From: a virus
Direction: 5' to 3' (one strand)
Virus record (IMG/VR): IMGVR_UViG_3300032223_002784
Coordinates: 1-64,000 of that record
Length of the DNA: 64,000 nucleotides
In this document: piece by piece, positions 12,654 through 19,745 of the stretch
How positions within the stretch are numbered: the stretch's first letter is position 1
Layout: every line of letters begins with the position of its first letter
The notes under the pieces: model-generated
Told to the model about the DNA's origin: nothing
Database searches by the model: none
The model's input: the letters and a program-made list of their open reading frames with translations, nothing else
Made by a program: the position numbers and the translations under genes

Positions 12654-12727
12654 TGGCAGGGATAGTAGGAATTGAACCCACTCCAAGAGGTTTGGAATCT
12701 CTTGTGCTACCGTTACACTATATCCCA
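12654..12727 (-). tRNA. tRNA-Trp (CCA anticodon)
   Basis: Acceptor TGGGATA with TATCCCT, D-stem GTGT/GCAC, anticodon loop TTCCAAA (anticodon CCA), T-stem GTGGG/CCTAC, discriminator G73 and an encoded 3' CCA. Position 1-72 is a T-T mismatch. Only one base separates it from tRNA-Arg and from tRNA-Gln. Confidence 0.88.
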
Positions 12728-12728
12728 G

Positions 12729-12800
12729 CTTCCCGTCGTGGATTCGGACCACGATTCTTGGCTTCAAAGGCCAATGTCCTGCCAGTTGGACGAACGGGAA
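12729..12800 (-). tRNA. tRNA-Gln (TTG)
   Basis: Acceptor TTCCCGT/ACGGGAA with the U1-A72 pair typical of tRNA-Gln, D-stem GTCC/GGAC, anticodon stem TTGGC/GCCAA with loop CTTTGAA (anticodon TTG), T-stem CGTGG/CCACG, discriminator G. First tRNA after the promoter at 12849-12878. Confidence 0.92.
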
Positions 12801-12848
12801 ATGAAAAAGGCCTTCATTTAAGAAGACCTTTTATCAAGTTATAATTGT

Positions 12849-12878
12849 ATTATACTATGGCTTTAAGGTCGCTGTCAA
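12849..12878 (-). promoter_or_regulatory. consensus promoter for the three-tRNA cluster
   Basis: TTGACA, 18-base spacer, TATAAT, both perfect, overlapping the end of the Dps gene. It lies about 50 bases before tRNA-Gln and probably makes the Gln-Trp-Arg tRNA precursor. Confidence 0.85.
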
Positions 12879-13295
12879 TTGCCATTGCCAAAAATTATGC
12901 TTGTCTAATCTATCAGCAAGAAAATTAACTAATCCTTGTTCGTCTAACTTGTTTGCATTATCGCATGCTCTTTTTAGCATAGCAATAACCACAATATTTG
13001 TTGAAGATAATTCTTGTAGCATTTGTTTGGCGGATATGTCCGAACTATTATTAGTAATTAAATCACTATTGTGACTCCATGTTTCTAATCCAAATGGTGC
13101 TTTAAATCCAAGTTTTCTCATGTTTTCTGAAATTGGATCAATTGATTCATAAACATCTGAATAAATTTTTAAAAGAAATTTATGGTATTGTGGAAAATTA
13201 GATCCTTCAACATTCCAATGATACCCATGTGATTGAATATACATTTTAACTACCATTGATTGTAGTTTAATTAAATCTTGTTCTAACTCATTCAT
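12855..13295 (-). CDS. dps: Dps-like mini-ferritin
   Basis: Dps dodecamers oxidise Fe(II) with peroxide, store iron and protect DNA. The 146-residue protein shows HGYHWNVEG near 23-31 with His26, His38 twelve residues later, then Asp53 and Glu57 in IDPISENM: the inter-subunit ferroxidase set. The C-terminal helix includes FLADRLDKHNFWQWQLTATL. It overlaps the membrane gene upstream by ATGA. Likely shields phage DNA or cell from oxidative damage, or supplies iron-safe conditions for the WhiB cluster; this last is inference. Confidence 0.85.
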   Translation of the reverse strand: MNELEQDLIKLQSMVVKMYIQSHGYHWNVEGSNFPQYHKFLLKIYSDVYESIDPISENMRKLGFKAPFGLETWSHNSDLITNNSSDISAKQMLQELSSTNIVVIAMLKRACDNANKLDEQGLVNFLADRLDKHNFWQWQLTATLKP

Positions 13296-13570
13296 TTCTT
13301 TCCCCCGTCATGCATATCTTTAAACATTTCAGCAATTATTGTGTCATCTGGCTTGTGTGGATCATTTTCAGTATATAAAGCTTTAAGAGTTTTTCTATCT
13401 TCTGCTCTTTGACTTGCTTCTCCCATACCTATAAGTAACATTGCTGCTGGAATCAATAAACTCATTGGAAGATCTTTCCACATTTTAGAAGCATTTAAAA
13501 CAATAGCAGACAGATAACCAGACACTCTCGCTGGATATTTATCTAAGTATAATGCCATACGCTTCCACAT
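13292..13570 (-). CDS. single-pass membrane protein
   Basis: 92 residues: a basic aromatic N-terminus (MWKRMALYLDKYPARVSGYL), one hydrophobic helix about 36-50 (MSLLIPAAMLLIGMG), then a charged cytoplasmic-like tail. TATAAT at 13578-13583 ends seven bases before the ATG, so a leaderless mRNA is possible. Could be a holin or membrane anchor; no family recognised. Confidence 0.65.
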   Translation of the reverse strand: MWKRMALYLDKYPARVSGYLSAIVLNASKMWKDLPMSLLIPAAMLLIGMGEASQRAEDRKTLKALYTENDPHKPDDTIIAEMFKDMHDGGKK

Positions 13571-13585
13571 ATGACTAATTATACA

Positions 13586-13717
13586 TTATTTTGATGCTTT
13601 AGCGTAACCAGTCTTTTTCTTATTCATGGAACCAGGTTTCTTAAACCCCGCACCTTTAGGCATGCTTGCAATACGAATTTCTAGTGCTTTTGCAACTTTA
13701 TGTTGTTTTTGAGTCAT
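13586..13717 (-). CDS. 43-residue basic protein
   Basis: Encodes MTQKQHKVAKALEIRIASM and a Lys/Gly-rich tail (PKGAGFKKPGSMNKKKTGYA). The net charge is strongly positive, which suggests nucleic-acid or capsid-interior binding. The ATG follows the TAACAAAGGA leader motif and a structured 5' region (13736-13800). Function unknown. Confidence 0.6.
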   Translation of the reverse strand: MTQKQHKVAKALEIRIASMPKGAGFKKPGSMNKKKTGYAKASK

Positions 13718-13735
13718 GATTATCCTTTGTTAGAT

Positions 13736-13800
13736 GAGCAGTTTTACGCAGACATGCTCAGGTCCTTCCCTGCGACTCCCCGATGAAAGGGTGCAGATTT
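13736..13800 (-). ncRNA. structured 5' leader with possible pseudoknot
   Basis: On the minus strand CGCAG pairs with CTGCG about 18 bases later, and GAGCA inside that loop can pair with TGCTC downstream. The order CGCAG, GAGCA, CTGCG, TGCTC is an H-type pseudoknot. A CCC/GGG hairpin precedes it and TATAAT at 13803-13808 lies upstream. It leads into the 43-residue basic protein. It fits no riboswitch class I can name. Confidence 0.45.
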
Positions 13801-13811
13801 ATATTATATCA

Positions 13812-14294
13812 TTATTTGATTTTGATTGTTTTTGGCTTAGCTTCTTCTGGAAGTTCACGTTCAATTTTTACTGTTAGTAAACCATTTTCCAGGGCTGCGG
13901 ACTTCACAACCATATATTCACCTAGGGTGAAAGTTTGTGTGAAATTGCGACCAGCAATGCCTTTGTGCAAGAATTCAGACTTATCGTCATTTTCTTTTTC
14001 ACTTTTTATGGTGAGAGTATCTTTTTCAACCTTTATATCAAGATCTTCACGGTCATATCCCGCAACCGCAAGTTCAATAATATAATTATCTTCATCAACT
14101 TTTTTTACATTATATGGAGGGAATGAAGATAGTGTCTTTTTATTTGTGTTCCATCTTACAAATTGATCATTAAATCCAAGGAAGAATGGATCATTAAACC
14201 AATTTTCAATTTGAATAAATGGATTTGTTGTGGTTGTGTAGTGATGTGATGCGTTATATGTTGATGGGGTTGTTACCCATTTTTCGTTTGTCAT
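13812..14294 (-). CDS. Hsp20-family small heat-shock protein
   Basis: 160 residues with an alpha-crystallin domain about 65-155: YIIELAVAGYDREDLDIKVE, DTLTIKSEKE, FTQTFTLGEYMVVKSAALENG and LLTVKIERELP, ending in the I-x-I type anchor TIKIK. It holds unfolding proteins in soluble complexes. Phages, notably cyanophages, carry such genes and may use them during virion assembly. The leader contains a UUCG-capped hairpin (14330-14350). Confidence 0.9.
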   Translation of the reverse strand: MTNEKWVTTPSTYNASHHYTTTTNPFIQIENWFNDPFFLGFNDQFVRWNTNKKTLSSFPPYNVKKVDEDNYIIELAVAGYDREDLDIKVEKDTLTIKSEKENDDKSEFLHKGIAGRNFTQTFTLGEYMVVKSAALENGLLTVKIERELPEEAKPKTIKIK

Positions 14295-14329
14295 TTTACT
14301 TAGCTCCTTTTCAGCAAGTTAGTTATATT

Positions 14330-14350
14330 CAGGACCCCGAAGGCATCCTG
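14330..14350 (-). other. UUCG tetraloop hairpin in the hsp20 leader
   Basis: CAGGA (14330-14334) pairs with TCCTG (14346-14350) and the transcribed strand places TTCG between CC and GG at the tip. No U-run follows. It may stabilise the transcript or act as a thermosensitive or attenuating structure. Confidence 0.45.
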
Positions 14351-14368
14351 TAAATATATTATACCAGA

Positions 14369-15388
14369 TTATTGGTTTGAGCTACCCTTTGGGCTAGATG
14401 AATTACCATATCCTACTGATGGCTTGCCATCATGTTGTGGAGGGCTATTATAAGTAGATTGCCACCCAGTATCCCCTTCAATTGAGCCATAGTTTGTACC
14501 AGACATCGCATCACCTAGTGGCAGAAATATTCCGTCCCATATAGATGTTGAATCTTTTGTTGGAGTAGGATTTGCTGACTTAGTTACATCTGGTTGATTT
14601 ACCGCAATTGCATTCATAGCTTCCTGTGCATGTTCTTTGGTTGTATAACATCCAATTACCTGCCCTGTACCTGCCTTTAGGATTGCATAGCCACCTTGAC
14701 AGTCTGGAACATTAAATTCAATTTTAAATCCATATCCACCAGATAGAATATCTTTTTCAATTTTATTTTCTTTATTTACTATGGCACGAGACCAGGCATA
14801 ACCTGCATCTCCGCCCCAAGCATTCCACATAATTTTTCCATGTGATGGCTTGTCCCAATCTTTACCCTTTTTATCAACTTCATGACGTGAAAAGAAAGAA
14901 TACATTCTTTTAACTGTATCAAGGGACATTGATCTTCCTGCAACAATATCACTTGCACGACCCCAACCTACAGGAGTTCCTGCACCTGTTGCCATACCAG
15001 CATCTCTCCACTTTAACGCACGACGTGCTGCTGCTTTCATGCCTGCGTTTGGTTGATAACCGCCGTCTGATTTTTTGACGGGAATACAATTAGGAACAGT
15101 TTTGCCATCTTGATCTTTAGTCCCTGCGTATTCATATCCATCCCAGCAAGGTCCTTGACCTTTATCAATACATGATGTGCATTTTTCTGTATCTGAAATA
15201 TAATGATGATCATTTCCTAGATCATCACATCCACAAGTCATACACTTTTTAACATCTTTAACATTAGCATATAATGCAGCAAGTTGATCTTGTGCTTTCT
15301 TTTTAGATGGATGAGTTCCAACCACTTTACCAGTATTAGTTGCAATTACTGCAAATTTATCTCCAACTTGTTTAATATTATATGGCAT
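14369..15388 (-). CDS. multidomain phage protein, possibly virion-associated
   Basis: 339 residues. An N-terminal repeat (YNIKQVGDKFAVIATNTGKV..THPSKKKAQDQLAALYANV) is echoed near 225-265 (GYAILKAGTGQVIGCYTTKEHAQEAM). Between them lie a Cys-rich patch (CMTCGCDD, CTSC, 49-75) and a domain with GMATGAGTPVGWGRASDIVAGR, DTVKRMYSFFSRHEVDK and IMWNAWGGDAGYAWS. That domain appears in many phage head or portal-linked proteins without a known activity. The end is disordered, Ser/Gly-rich. It lies close to terminase, which suits a structural role. Confidence 0.55.
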   Translation of the reverse strand: MPYNIKQVGDKFAVIATNTGKVVGTHPSKKKAQDQLAALYANVKDVKKCMTCGCDDLGNDHHYISDTEKCTSCIDKGQGPCWDGYEYAGTKDQDGKTVPNCIPVKKSDGGYQPNAGMKAAARRALKWRDAGMATGAGTPVGWGRASDIVAGRSMSLDTVKRMYSFFSRHEVDKKGKDWDKPSHGKIMWNAWGGDAGYAWSRAIVNKENKIEKDILSGGYGFKIEFNVPDCQGGYAILKAGTGQVIGCYTTKEHAQEAMNAIAVNQPDVTKSANPTPTKDSTSIWDGIFLPLGDAMSGTNYGSIEGDTGWQSTYNSPPQHDGKPSVGYGNSSSPKGSSNQ

Positions 15389-15873
15389 TATTGCTCCTTA
15401 TCTGTTTTAATTATATCACTAACTTTACGAGATTTAATACTATTATTAGGTATTACCTCTGCTGCAGGCTTAGTTCCTGCCTTTCTAAACCTAAGAGACT
15501 CCCACAAAGCGTGGGGTAAAGTATGAATGCCGTAGTGTGTTCTATGATGATTTGTGCATAATACTTCAAGATTTCCTGGACTTTCCAGCCATTCAGCAAA
15601 TTCTTGGTCATTTGTAAAATGTAAGCCAAAATACTCTTCTATTTTATGCTTATCAGCATTTGGTATTTGACTAAATTCTACATGTGTGTGGTGTAATTCT
15701 GGTTGACCTCCACATAAATCATCATTAATGACACATTTCCAAAGTCCCGCCTTTTTAATCTTTTTTTTAGCTGCAATAAAGAATTTATAGTTTGGGTCTT
15801 TTTCTCGTGGATCATGTTCTGGAATATGTGCCAGAATTGAAAAAGTCATATTTTGATCATGTGCATCTGTCAT
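15388..15873 (-). CDS. HNH endonuclease near the terminase genes
   Basis: A beta-beta-alpha-metal nuclease: LHHTHVEFSQIP carries the HH pair, NLEVLCTNHHRTHYG the N and H. A Cys pair (KCVINDDLC) may bind zinc. HNH proteins close to the large terminase are often required for DNA packaging in long-tailed phages, so that role is preferred over homing. I start at the ATG at 15873 (MTDAHDQNMTF) because a longer frame would run into tRNA-Gly; another ATG is at 15891. Confidence 0.8.
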   Translation of the reverse strand: MTDAHDQNMTFSILAHIPEHDPREKDPNYKFFIAAKKKIKKAGLWKCVINDDLCGGQPELHHTHVEFSQIPNADKHKIEEYFGLHFTNDQEFAEWLESPGNLEVLCTNHHRTHYGIHTLPHALWESLRFRKAGTKPAAEVIPNNSIKSRKVSDIIKTDKEQ

Positions 15874-15894
15874 TATAAATCTATTATACATTAT

Positions 15895-15968
15895 TGGAGC
15901 GAATAGCGGGAATTGAACCCGCACATTAACCTTGGCAAGGTTACGCACTACCACTATGCAATATTCGC
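15895..15968 (-). tRNA. tRNA-Gly (GCC)
   Basis: Acceptor GCGAATA/TATTCGC perfect, D-stem GCAT/GTGC, anticodon stem TAACC/GGTTA with loop TTGCCAA (anticodon GCC), T-stem GCGGG/CCCGC, discriminator T and an encoded CCA. Confidence 0.93.
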
Positions 15969-15974
15969 AAAAGG

Positions 15975-16093
15975 GGCTATAGGTAGATATTCCAGCACAG
16001 AATGACTCTGCCCTATCTCCCCGAACTCTTACATGCGGGTACCTATATTTGTTATATGTAACTATACCATTCTAAGGTGTGCTACCTATAGCC
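15975..16093 (-). ncRNA. 119-nt structured RNA between tRNA-Met and tRNA-Gly
   Basis: A perfect 12-bp terminal helix joins GGCTATAGGTAG (15975-15986) and CTACCTATAGCC (16082-16093). Inside, AGAATG (15999-16004) pairs with CATTCT (16068-16073), CCCG (16020-16023) with CGGG (16036-16039), and GTTA (16051-16054) with TAAC (16059-16062). The minus strand continues CCTTTT. It has no open frame and is not a tRNA. It should be co-transcribed with the flanking tRNAs. No Rfam class comes to mind. Confidence 0.6.
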
Positions 16094-16096
16094 TTG

Positions 16097-16170
16097 TGTG
16101 GAAGGTCGGACTTGAACCGACGATTACCGAATTATGAGTTCGGGGCTTTAACCAACTAAGCTACTCCCAC
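16097..16170 (-). tRNA. tRNA-Met (CAT)
   Basis: Acceptor GTGGGAG/CTTCCAC, D-stem GCTT/AAGC, anticodon stem CCGAA/TTCGG with loop CTCATAA (anticodon CAT), T-stem GTCGG/CCGAC, discriminator A. G1-C72 pairing indicates an elongator; a lysidine-modified Ile tRNA cannot be fully excluded. Confidence 0.9.
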
Positions 16171-16178
16171 TTATTTTA

Positions 16179-16415
16179 TTAAGCGTGAGCATCCCCCACT
16201 AATTTGTTCTCTATTAACTTATCTCTTTCATCAACAATTTCATATGCAAAGTTTACTAATGCTGCTTCATTGCGGTTATAGTGATGACCACAAAACATCA
16301 ATTCTCCATTAACACCTTTAATAAGAACTAAGGCTTCAGCAGAACATTGATCACAACGATCAATAGGCCCTAAAATATATTTCTTTTCTTCTGATACTTC
16401 TTGTTCTACTGTCAT
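16179..16415 (-). CDS. DUF7455-like zinc protein
   Basis: About 78 residues. IDRCDQCSAEALVLIKGVNG followed by ELMFCGHHYNRNEAAL gives two Cys, then Cys-x-His-His, the pattern of a small actinobacterial zinc protein (DUF7455-type) of unknown role. Two ATG codons are possible (16421, 16415). The -10 element at 16423-16428 is seven bases from the second, so a leaderless start MTVEQEVSEE at 16415 is preferred. It supports an actinobacterial host. Confidence 0.7.
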   Translation of the reverse strand: MTVEQEVSEEKKYILGPIDRCDQCSAEALVLIKGVNGELMFCGHHYNRNEAALVNFAYEIVDERDKLIENKLVGDAHA

Positions 16416-16422
16416 ATTCATA

Positions 16423-16452
16423 ATTATACTCTCTCTGTTAGGTTATTGGTAA
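16423..16452 (-). promoter_or_regulatory. promoter before the DUF7455-like gene
   Basis: TTACCA, 18-base spacer, TATAAT on the minus strand, directly after tRNA-Asn. It should drive the zinc protein, tRNA-Met, the structured RNA and tRNA-Gly. Confidence 0.6.
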
Positions 16453-16456
16453 TTTG

Positions 16457-16529
16457 CTGGGGTGGTAGGACTCGGACCTACGACATTCCGATTAACAGTC
16501 GGACGCTCTGCCAGCTGAGCTACACCCCA
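16457..16529 (-). tRNA. tRNA-Asn (GTT)
   Basis: Acceptor TGGGGTG/CACCCCA perfect, D-stem GCTC/GAGC, anticodon stem TCCGA/TCGGA with loop CTGTTAA (anticodon GTT), T-stem GTAGG/CCTAC, discriminator G. Confidence 0.93.
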
Positions 16530-16536
16530 ATACTGC

Positions 16537-16824
16537 TTATTCTATATTACCATTATTTCTTTTGTCAAACATATCCAAGATATCTTGTGGAGTATCAATC
16601 ATTCTACGCTGTGCTTCAAACTTACCCAATTCAACAATTTCTGATGCAATAGTTCCCATCATATCAATAAGACCTTGTGCATAACGTTTGTCTTTTGAAT
16701 CTACATCTTCAATTTCTTTATTCATGTTTACTACAGATTTTACAAAATAATCACACAATTGCGTCAAAGAGATATAAATATCTTCTTCATTATCAATCGT
16801 TTTCATTGTTCCATTTGCTAGCAT
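16537..16824 (-). CDS. 95-residue helical hypothetical protein
   Basis: Acidic and helical (LTQLCDYFVKSVVNMNKE in the middle), with a polar end NNGNIE. It is the gene directly after terminase in transcription order but has its own promoter and the TAACAAAGGA leader motif. Its end overlaps the tRNA-Asn promoter. No family recognised. Confidence 0.65.
   Translation of the reverse strand: MLANGTMKTIDNEEDIYISLTQLCDYFVKSVVNMNKEIEDVDSKDKRYAQGLIDMMGTIASEIVELGKFEAQRRMIDTPQDILDMFDKRNNGNIE
16539..16568 (-). promoter_or_regulatory. promoter for tRNA-Asn
   Basis: TTGACA, 18-base spacer, TAGAAT, ten bases before the tRNA 5' end. Confidence 0.75.
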
Positions 16825-16854
16825 TTCTATCCTTTGTTAGTAGTTATAGACTGT

Positions 16855-16883
16855 AGTCTACTATAGAATTCTAAAGCTGTCAA
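16855..16883 (-). promoter_or_regulatory. promoter with 17-base spacer
   Basis: TTGACA (16883-16878), a 17-base spacer and TAGACT (16860-16855), overlapping the end of the terminase gene. It gives the 95-residue protein a leader of about 25 bases. Confidence 0.6.
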
Positions 16884-18702
16884 CAGGGATTTCATCTTCA
16901 TCATCTTCCAGCCCCATATATTCACGCAAGTTTGAGGGCATAACTGGTCTATCTGGCATCTTAATGGTTCCTTTTAATCTGGCATCAGATTCTTTCTTTA
17001 ATTGCTCAATCTCATCAGCAAAGACACCATCATAAGAGTAGATCTCAACCTCTTGGTCAGCATCTGGAGGGGTCAATGCAATAGCATTGTAAACAGCCCC
17101 ACAAACAGCGTCAGAAAGGTCCTTAGAGCCCTTTCTAGGGTGATCTACCTTATCCTTTACAATTCTTAGCTGTAACAACTCATCTATAAGTAATTGAATA
17201 TGTGGTCCATGCAATCTTTCTTCAGTTAAAGTAAGAGACATGTCTTCATAATGCTTTTTAGCAACTGAAAGTAATTCAGTATTGATTCCATTGGCTTTTA
17301 ATTGCTGCATCATATCATGTGAATTCCAACGGTCAAATGTAACCATCTTTAAATTAAAACCACGTTGCCTTAAACTAATTATATAATCTTTAACTTCTGT
17401 AAAATCTACAGACCTTGATGCTGTAGGTGTCCAATATCTTACTGCATCTATAATAACTCTGGGTGCTGATTCTTTATATTTATCGCCAATCTTCATTGTT
17501 ACCCACCCGCCAACATGGCTTAGTGCTACGGCACAATGGTCATGCTTTTGAGCAAGGTCAACGTGCACAAAATATGTTTTTTCTGGATCTGGTTTAAAGT
17601 CATCATCAAATCTGCCATAACTATCTACACCTTGCTTTGGATTGGAAAAAGCTTTTTCAATTACGACTCTATTCTTAAAGAACGCATCAGTAGCATCTGG
17701 TGGCATGCAAGCAAAACGAGACAATGCATCCGTTGGGTCTGAATAAAAGTCAATAGTAAAATCTTCAATCGTTCTTGTTGGATTAATATCCCATGTTGGT
17801 CTTTTTAGGGCAAACATTCTAGGGACTTTGTAGGATATGATGTGATCTTCTTCCCACTCAATCTCAAATTCATTTCCAACCGTTCCATCTGGCAAATCTG
17901 GATCAACTTTAAATCTATGATGTCTAAGAACTACTTCTTTCTCCGCTACCGCTTCATTATATTTTTGCTGAATATAATCCATTTTAAAGCGTGGGAATGA
18001 AAGTAAAATTACTTTTCCAAAATCTGGAAAACGTGAATTAACTGAAGCACGATACATCTTGTAAATAGACGATGCAGTTTTAGCTTGTGCATGACCAGAT
18101 GTTGATTCAAGTTCAAAACCTGAAATTTCGTCAAGAATAATTACAATAACGTTATATCCTTCCCATGATTCACTTTCTGAGTGACCTGAGTGAACTGTAA
18201 TTGATTTATCAAATTCAACCATATTGGCTTTTGGAATATATTTTCCTTGGAACCAAGGAGACCTAGTAATGCGTTGATTAAATCCTTTAAAGAAAACTCG
18301 GTTAGCCTGTACTGCGTTAATAGCAATGTTAATAATATCAATGGCATCCCCTGGAGGCTTTCCATAATAAACTGCTGGATCTGCTAAACATAATAATAAA
18401 TGCACTACATAAGCACAAGCAATAGTAGATGTATAGTCTTTTCCAGAACCCTTTCCAAGTTGTAGAATAACTTCACTACAAGTTTGCTTCCAAATCTTTT
18501 CGCCTTCTTCTGGGCCATAAAGTTTTATTAATGTGTCTCTTTTATAAACTTGGGTGGAAGCACGAATCATTTGATATTGGTATTCGGATAATGGTGGTAG
18601 CCCTAGATATTCTTTATCTGTTACAAATTGTTCAATTGTAACAGGCTTTTCTGAAAATTCATCACCTTCAAGTGCATCAATGAAAGCACTAAAATCAGCC
18701 AT
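16861..18702 (-). CDS. terL: terminase large subunit
   Basis: The packaging motor: an ATPase that drives DNA into the capsid plus a nuclease that cuts concatemers. In 613 residues: Walker A LGKGSGKD near 82-89, Walker B VIIILDE-like segment near 187-193 (VIVIILDEISG), then the RNase H-type nuclease with YFVHVDLAQKHDH near 376-388 and the late acidic motif DLSDAVCGAVY. It overlaps the putative small subunit by eight bases. The length is typical. Confidence 0.93.
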   Translation of the reverse strand: MADFSAFIDALEGDEFSEKPVTIEQFVTDKEYLGLPPLSEYQYQMIRASTQVYKRDTLIKLYGPEEGEKIWKQTCSEVILQLGKGSGKDYTSTIACAYVVHLLLCLADPAVYYGKPPGDAIDIINIAINAVQANRVFFKGFNQRITRSPWFQGKYIPKANMVEFDKSITVHSGHSESESWEGYNVIVIILDEISGFELESTSGHAQAKTASSIYKMYRASVNSRFPDFGKVILLSFPRFKMDYIQQKYNEAVAEKEVVLRHHRFKVDPDLPDGTVGNEFEIEWEEDHIISYKVPRMFALKRPTWDINPTRTIEDFTIDFYSDPTDALSRFACMPPDATDAFFKNRVVIEKAFSNPKQGVDSYGRFDDDFKPDPEKTYFVHVDLAQKHDHCAVALSHVGGWVTMKIGDKYKESAPRVIIDAVRYWTPTASRSVDFTEVKDYIISLRQRGFNLKMVTFDRWNSHDMMQQLKANGINTELLSVAKKHYEDMSLTLTEERLHGPHIQLLIDELLQLRIVKDKVDHPRKGSKDLSDAVCGAVYNAIALTPPDADQEVEIYSYDGVFADEIEQLKKESDARLKGTIKMPDRPVMPSNLREYMGLEDDEDEIPVDSFRIL

Positions 18703-19222
18703 TTATTATTACTGCCTCAACTTGTCCAGTTACCTCGGACAATCTTCTTGAAACTTCCCATTTACAATGATCACAATTGGCTGTTACTTCTTTAAGTATT
18801 CCAACTAAAATCTCTTGCTTTCTTTCATTCTCTAGAAGAGTATCTGTCATGCTGTCATTTTCTAAGACTCCCGCCTTATTCAACATATCAATGCGTTTTG
18901 CTTCAATGTCAGCAATCAACTTAAGTGTCTGTGCCTTTACATTTAATGCATCCTGAGCATCAGCTTGTTCAACTGTACGCCAAGCTTCCTTGATCAACAT
19001 ATTGTAATGCTCATCTGCCCCAGCTAAAGCTTCCTTAGCACGAGATTTTATGGCATTGTTATCTTGGACCAATACTTTCCAAGTATTAATATGTGTATCT
19101 ACTTGAACACGAGTAAGTTCTAGGCTACGTGAAATTTGTGCGGGAGTATTACCTTTAAGTAATTCCTCAACCACCTTGTTCATTTGGTCAAATTGACCTG
19201 CAACTTCTATTTCATTATCCAT
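18695..19222 (-). CDS. probable terminase small subunit
   Basis: 175 residues: a helix-turn-helix-like N-terminal part (LLKGNTPAQISRSLELTRVQ, about 22-41), long helices, and a C-terminal segment with CDHC and SRRLSEVTGQV. Small terminases bind the packaging site through such an HTH and oligomerise through the helices. Position directly before terL with an eight-base overlap is the strongest evidence. Confidence 0.65.
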   Translation of the reverse strand: MDNEIEVAGQFDQMNKVVEELLKGNTPAQISRSLELTRVQVDTHINTWKVLVQDNNAIKSRAKEALAGADEHYNMLIKEAWRTVEQADAQDALNVKAQTLKLIADIEAKRIDMLNKAGVLENDSMTDTLLENERKQEILVGILKEVTANCDHCKWEVSRRLSEVTGQVEAVIING

Positions 19223-19397
19223 TATCTGTTTTATAAAACCCTGATCCTTTGAATTGAACTCCTACGTTATTTACCACTACCCGAGACATATAAGAACCAC
19301 AAGCACAAGTCATATCAAGATCCCGATCATCTATACTTCTTTGCTCTTCAACAATATGACTTTCATCATCTAAGCATTTATACACATATGTTGGCAT
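19215..19397 (-). CDS. FmdB-like zinc-ribbon protein
   Basis: 60 residues: MPTYVYKCLDDESHIVEEQ, CACGSYMSRV, then FKGSGFYKTD, the order of FmdB regulatory-protein zinc ribbons. The first knuckle has lost its second Cys (C-x-DDE instead of CxxC), so zinc binding is weakened or uses other ligands. A TATAAT ends five bases before the ATG, so the mRNA should be leaderless. It opens the terminase operon. Confidence 0.7.
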   Translation of the reverse strand: MPTYVYKCLDDESHIVEEQRSIDDRDLDMTCACGSYMSRVVVNNVGVQFKGSGFYKTDNG

Positions 19398-19402
19398 AAC
19401 TA

Positions 19403-19432
19403 ATTATACCGCTTTGTTCCTCTTCATGTCAA
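19403..19432 (-). promoter_or_regulatory. consensus promoter of the terminase operon
   Basis: TTGACA, 18-base spacer, TATAAT, both perfect, inside the end of the upstream gene and five bases before the ATG at 19397. Probably a late promoter with a leaderless first gene. Confidence 0.8.
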
Positions 19433-19745
19433 GTCCAACTTTATACAAGATTAAATAACCAATCAAATCATCAACATCATTATCTCCCGCATATGATTGT
19501 TCATTCTTAATACGACTTAACTTATCATCAATTCTATTTCTAAGGCCATCTAAATCATCACCTTTTGAAAAAATGCTGATAGGCTGCAAAGCTGAATTAC
19601 CATATGAAATATTCTTATCAATAAGCATATGTGCAATTTCATGACATTTTTCCAAGATTTTGTGTCCTGCTGGAGCATTTATGGCATGCAAATATAGATC
19701 ATCACATCTAAACTCTTTTACATCTTCATATATTGGCTTAAGCAT
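19404..19745 (-). CDS. DUF1599/Nmad1-like protein
   Basis: 113 residues with KNISYGNSALQPISIFSKGD, then GLRNRIDDKLSRIKNEQ and DVDDLIGYLILYKVG. This K-x-x-YG, R-I-D-D-K-x-x-R-I, DLIGY order resembles the DUF1599 (nucleotide modification associated domain 1) proteins common in phages, proposed to act in base modification; I am only moderately sure. The ATG overlaps the stop of the epimerase upstream. Confidence 0.5.
   Translation of the reverse strand: MLKPIYEDVKEFRCDDLYLHAINAPAGHKILEKCHEIAHMLIDKNISYGNSALQPISIFSKGDDLDGLRNRIDDKLSRIKNEQSYAGDNDVDDLIGYLILYKVGLDMKRNKAV

Noticed and set aside
13736-13800. Assignment to a known pseudoknot riboswitch (preQ1, SAM-II, fluoride, ZTP)
   Set aside because: None of the conserved core sequences of these classes is present.
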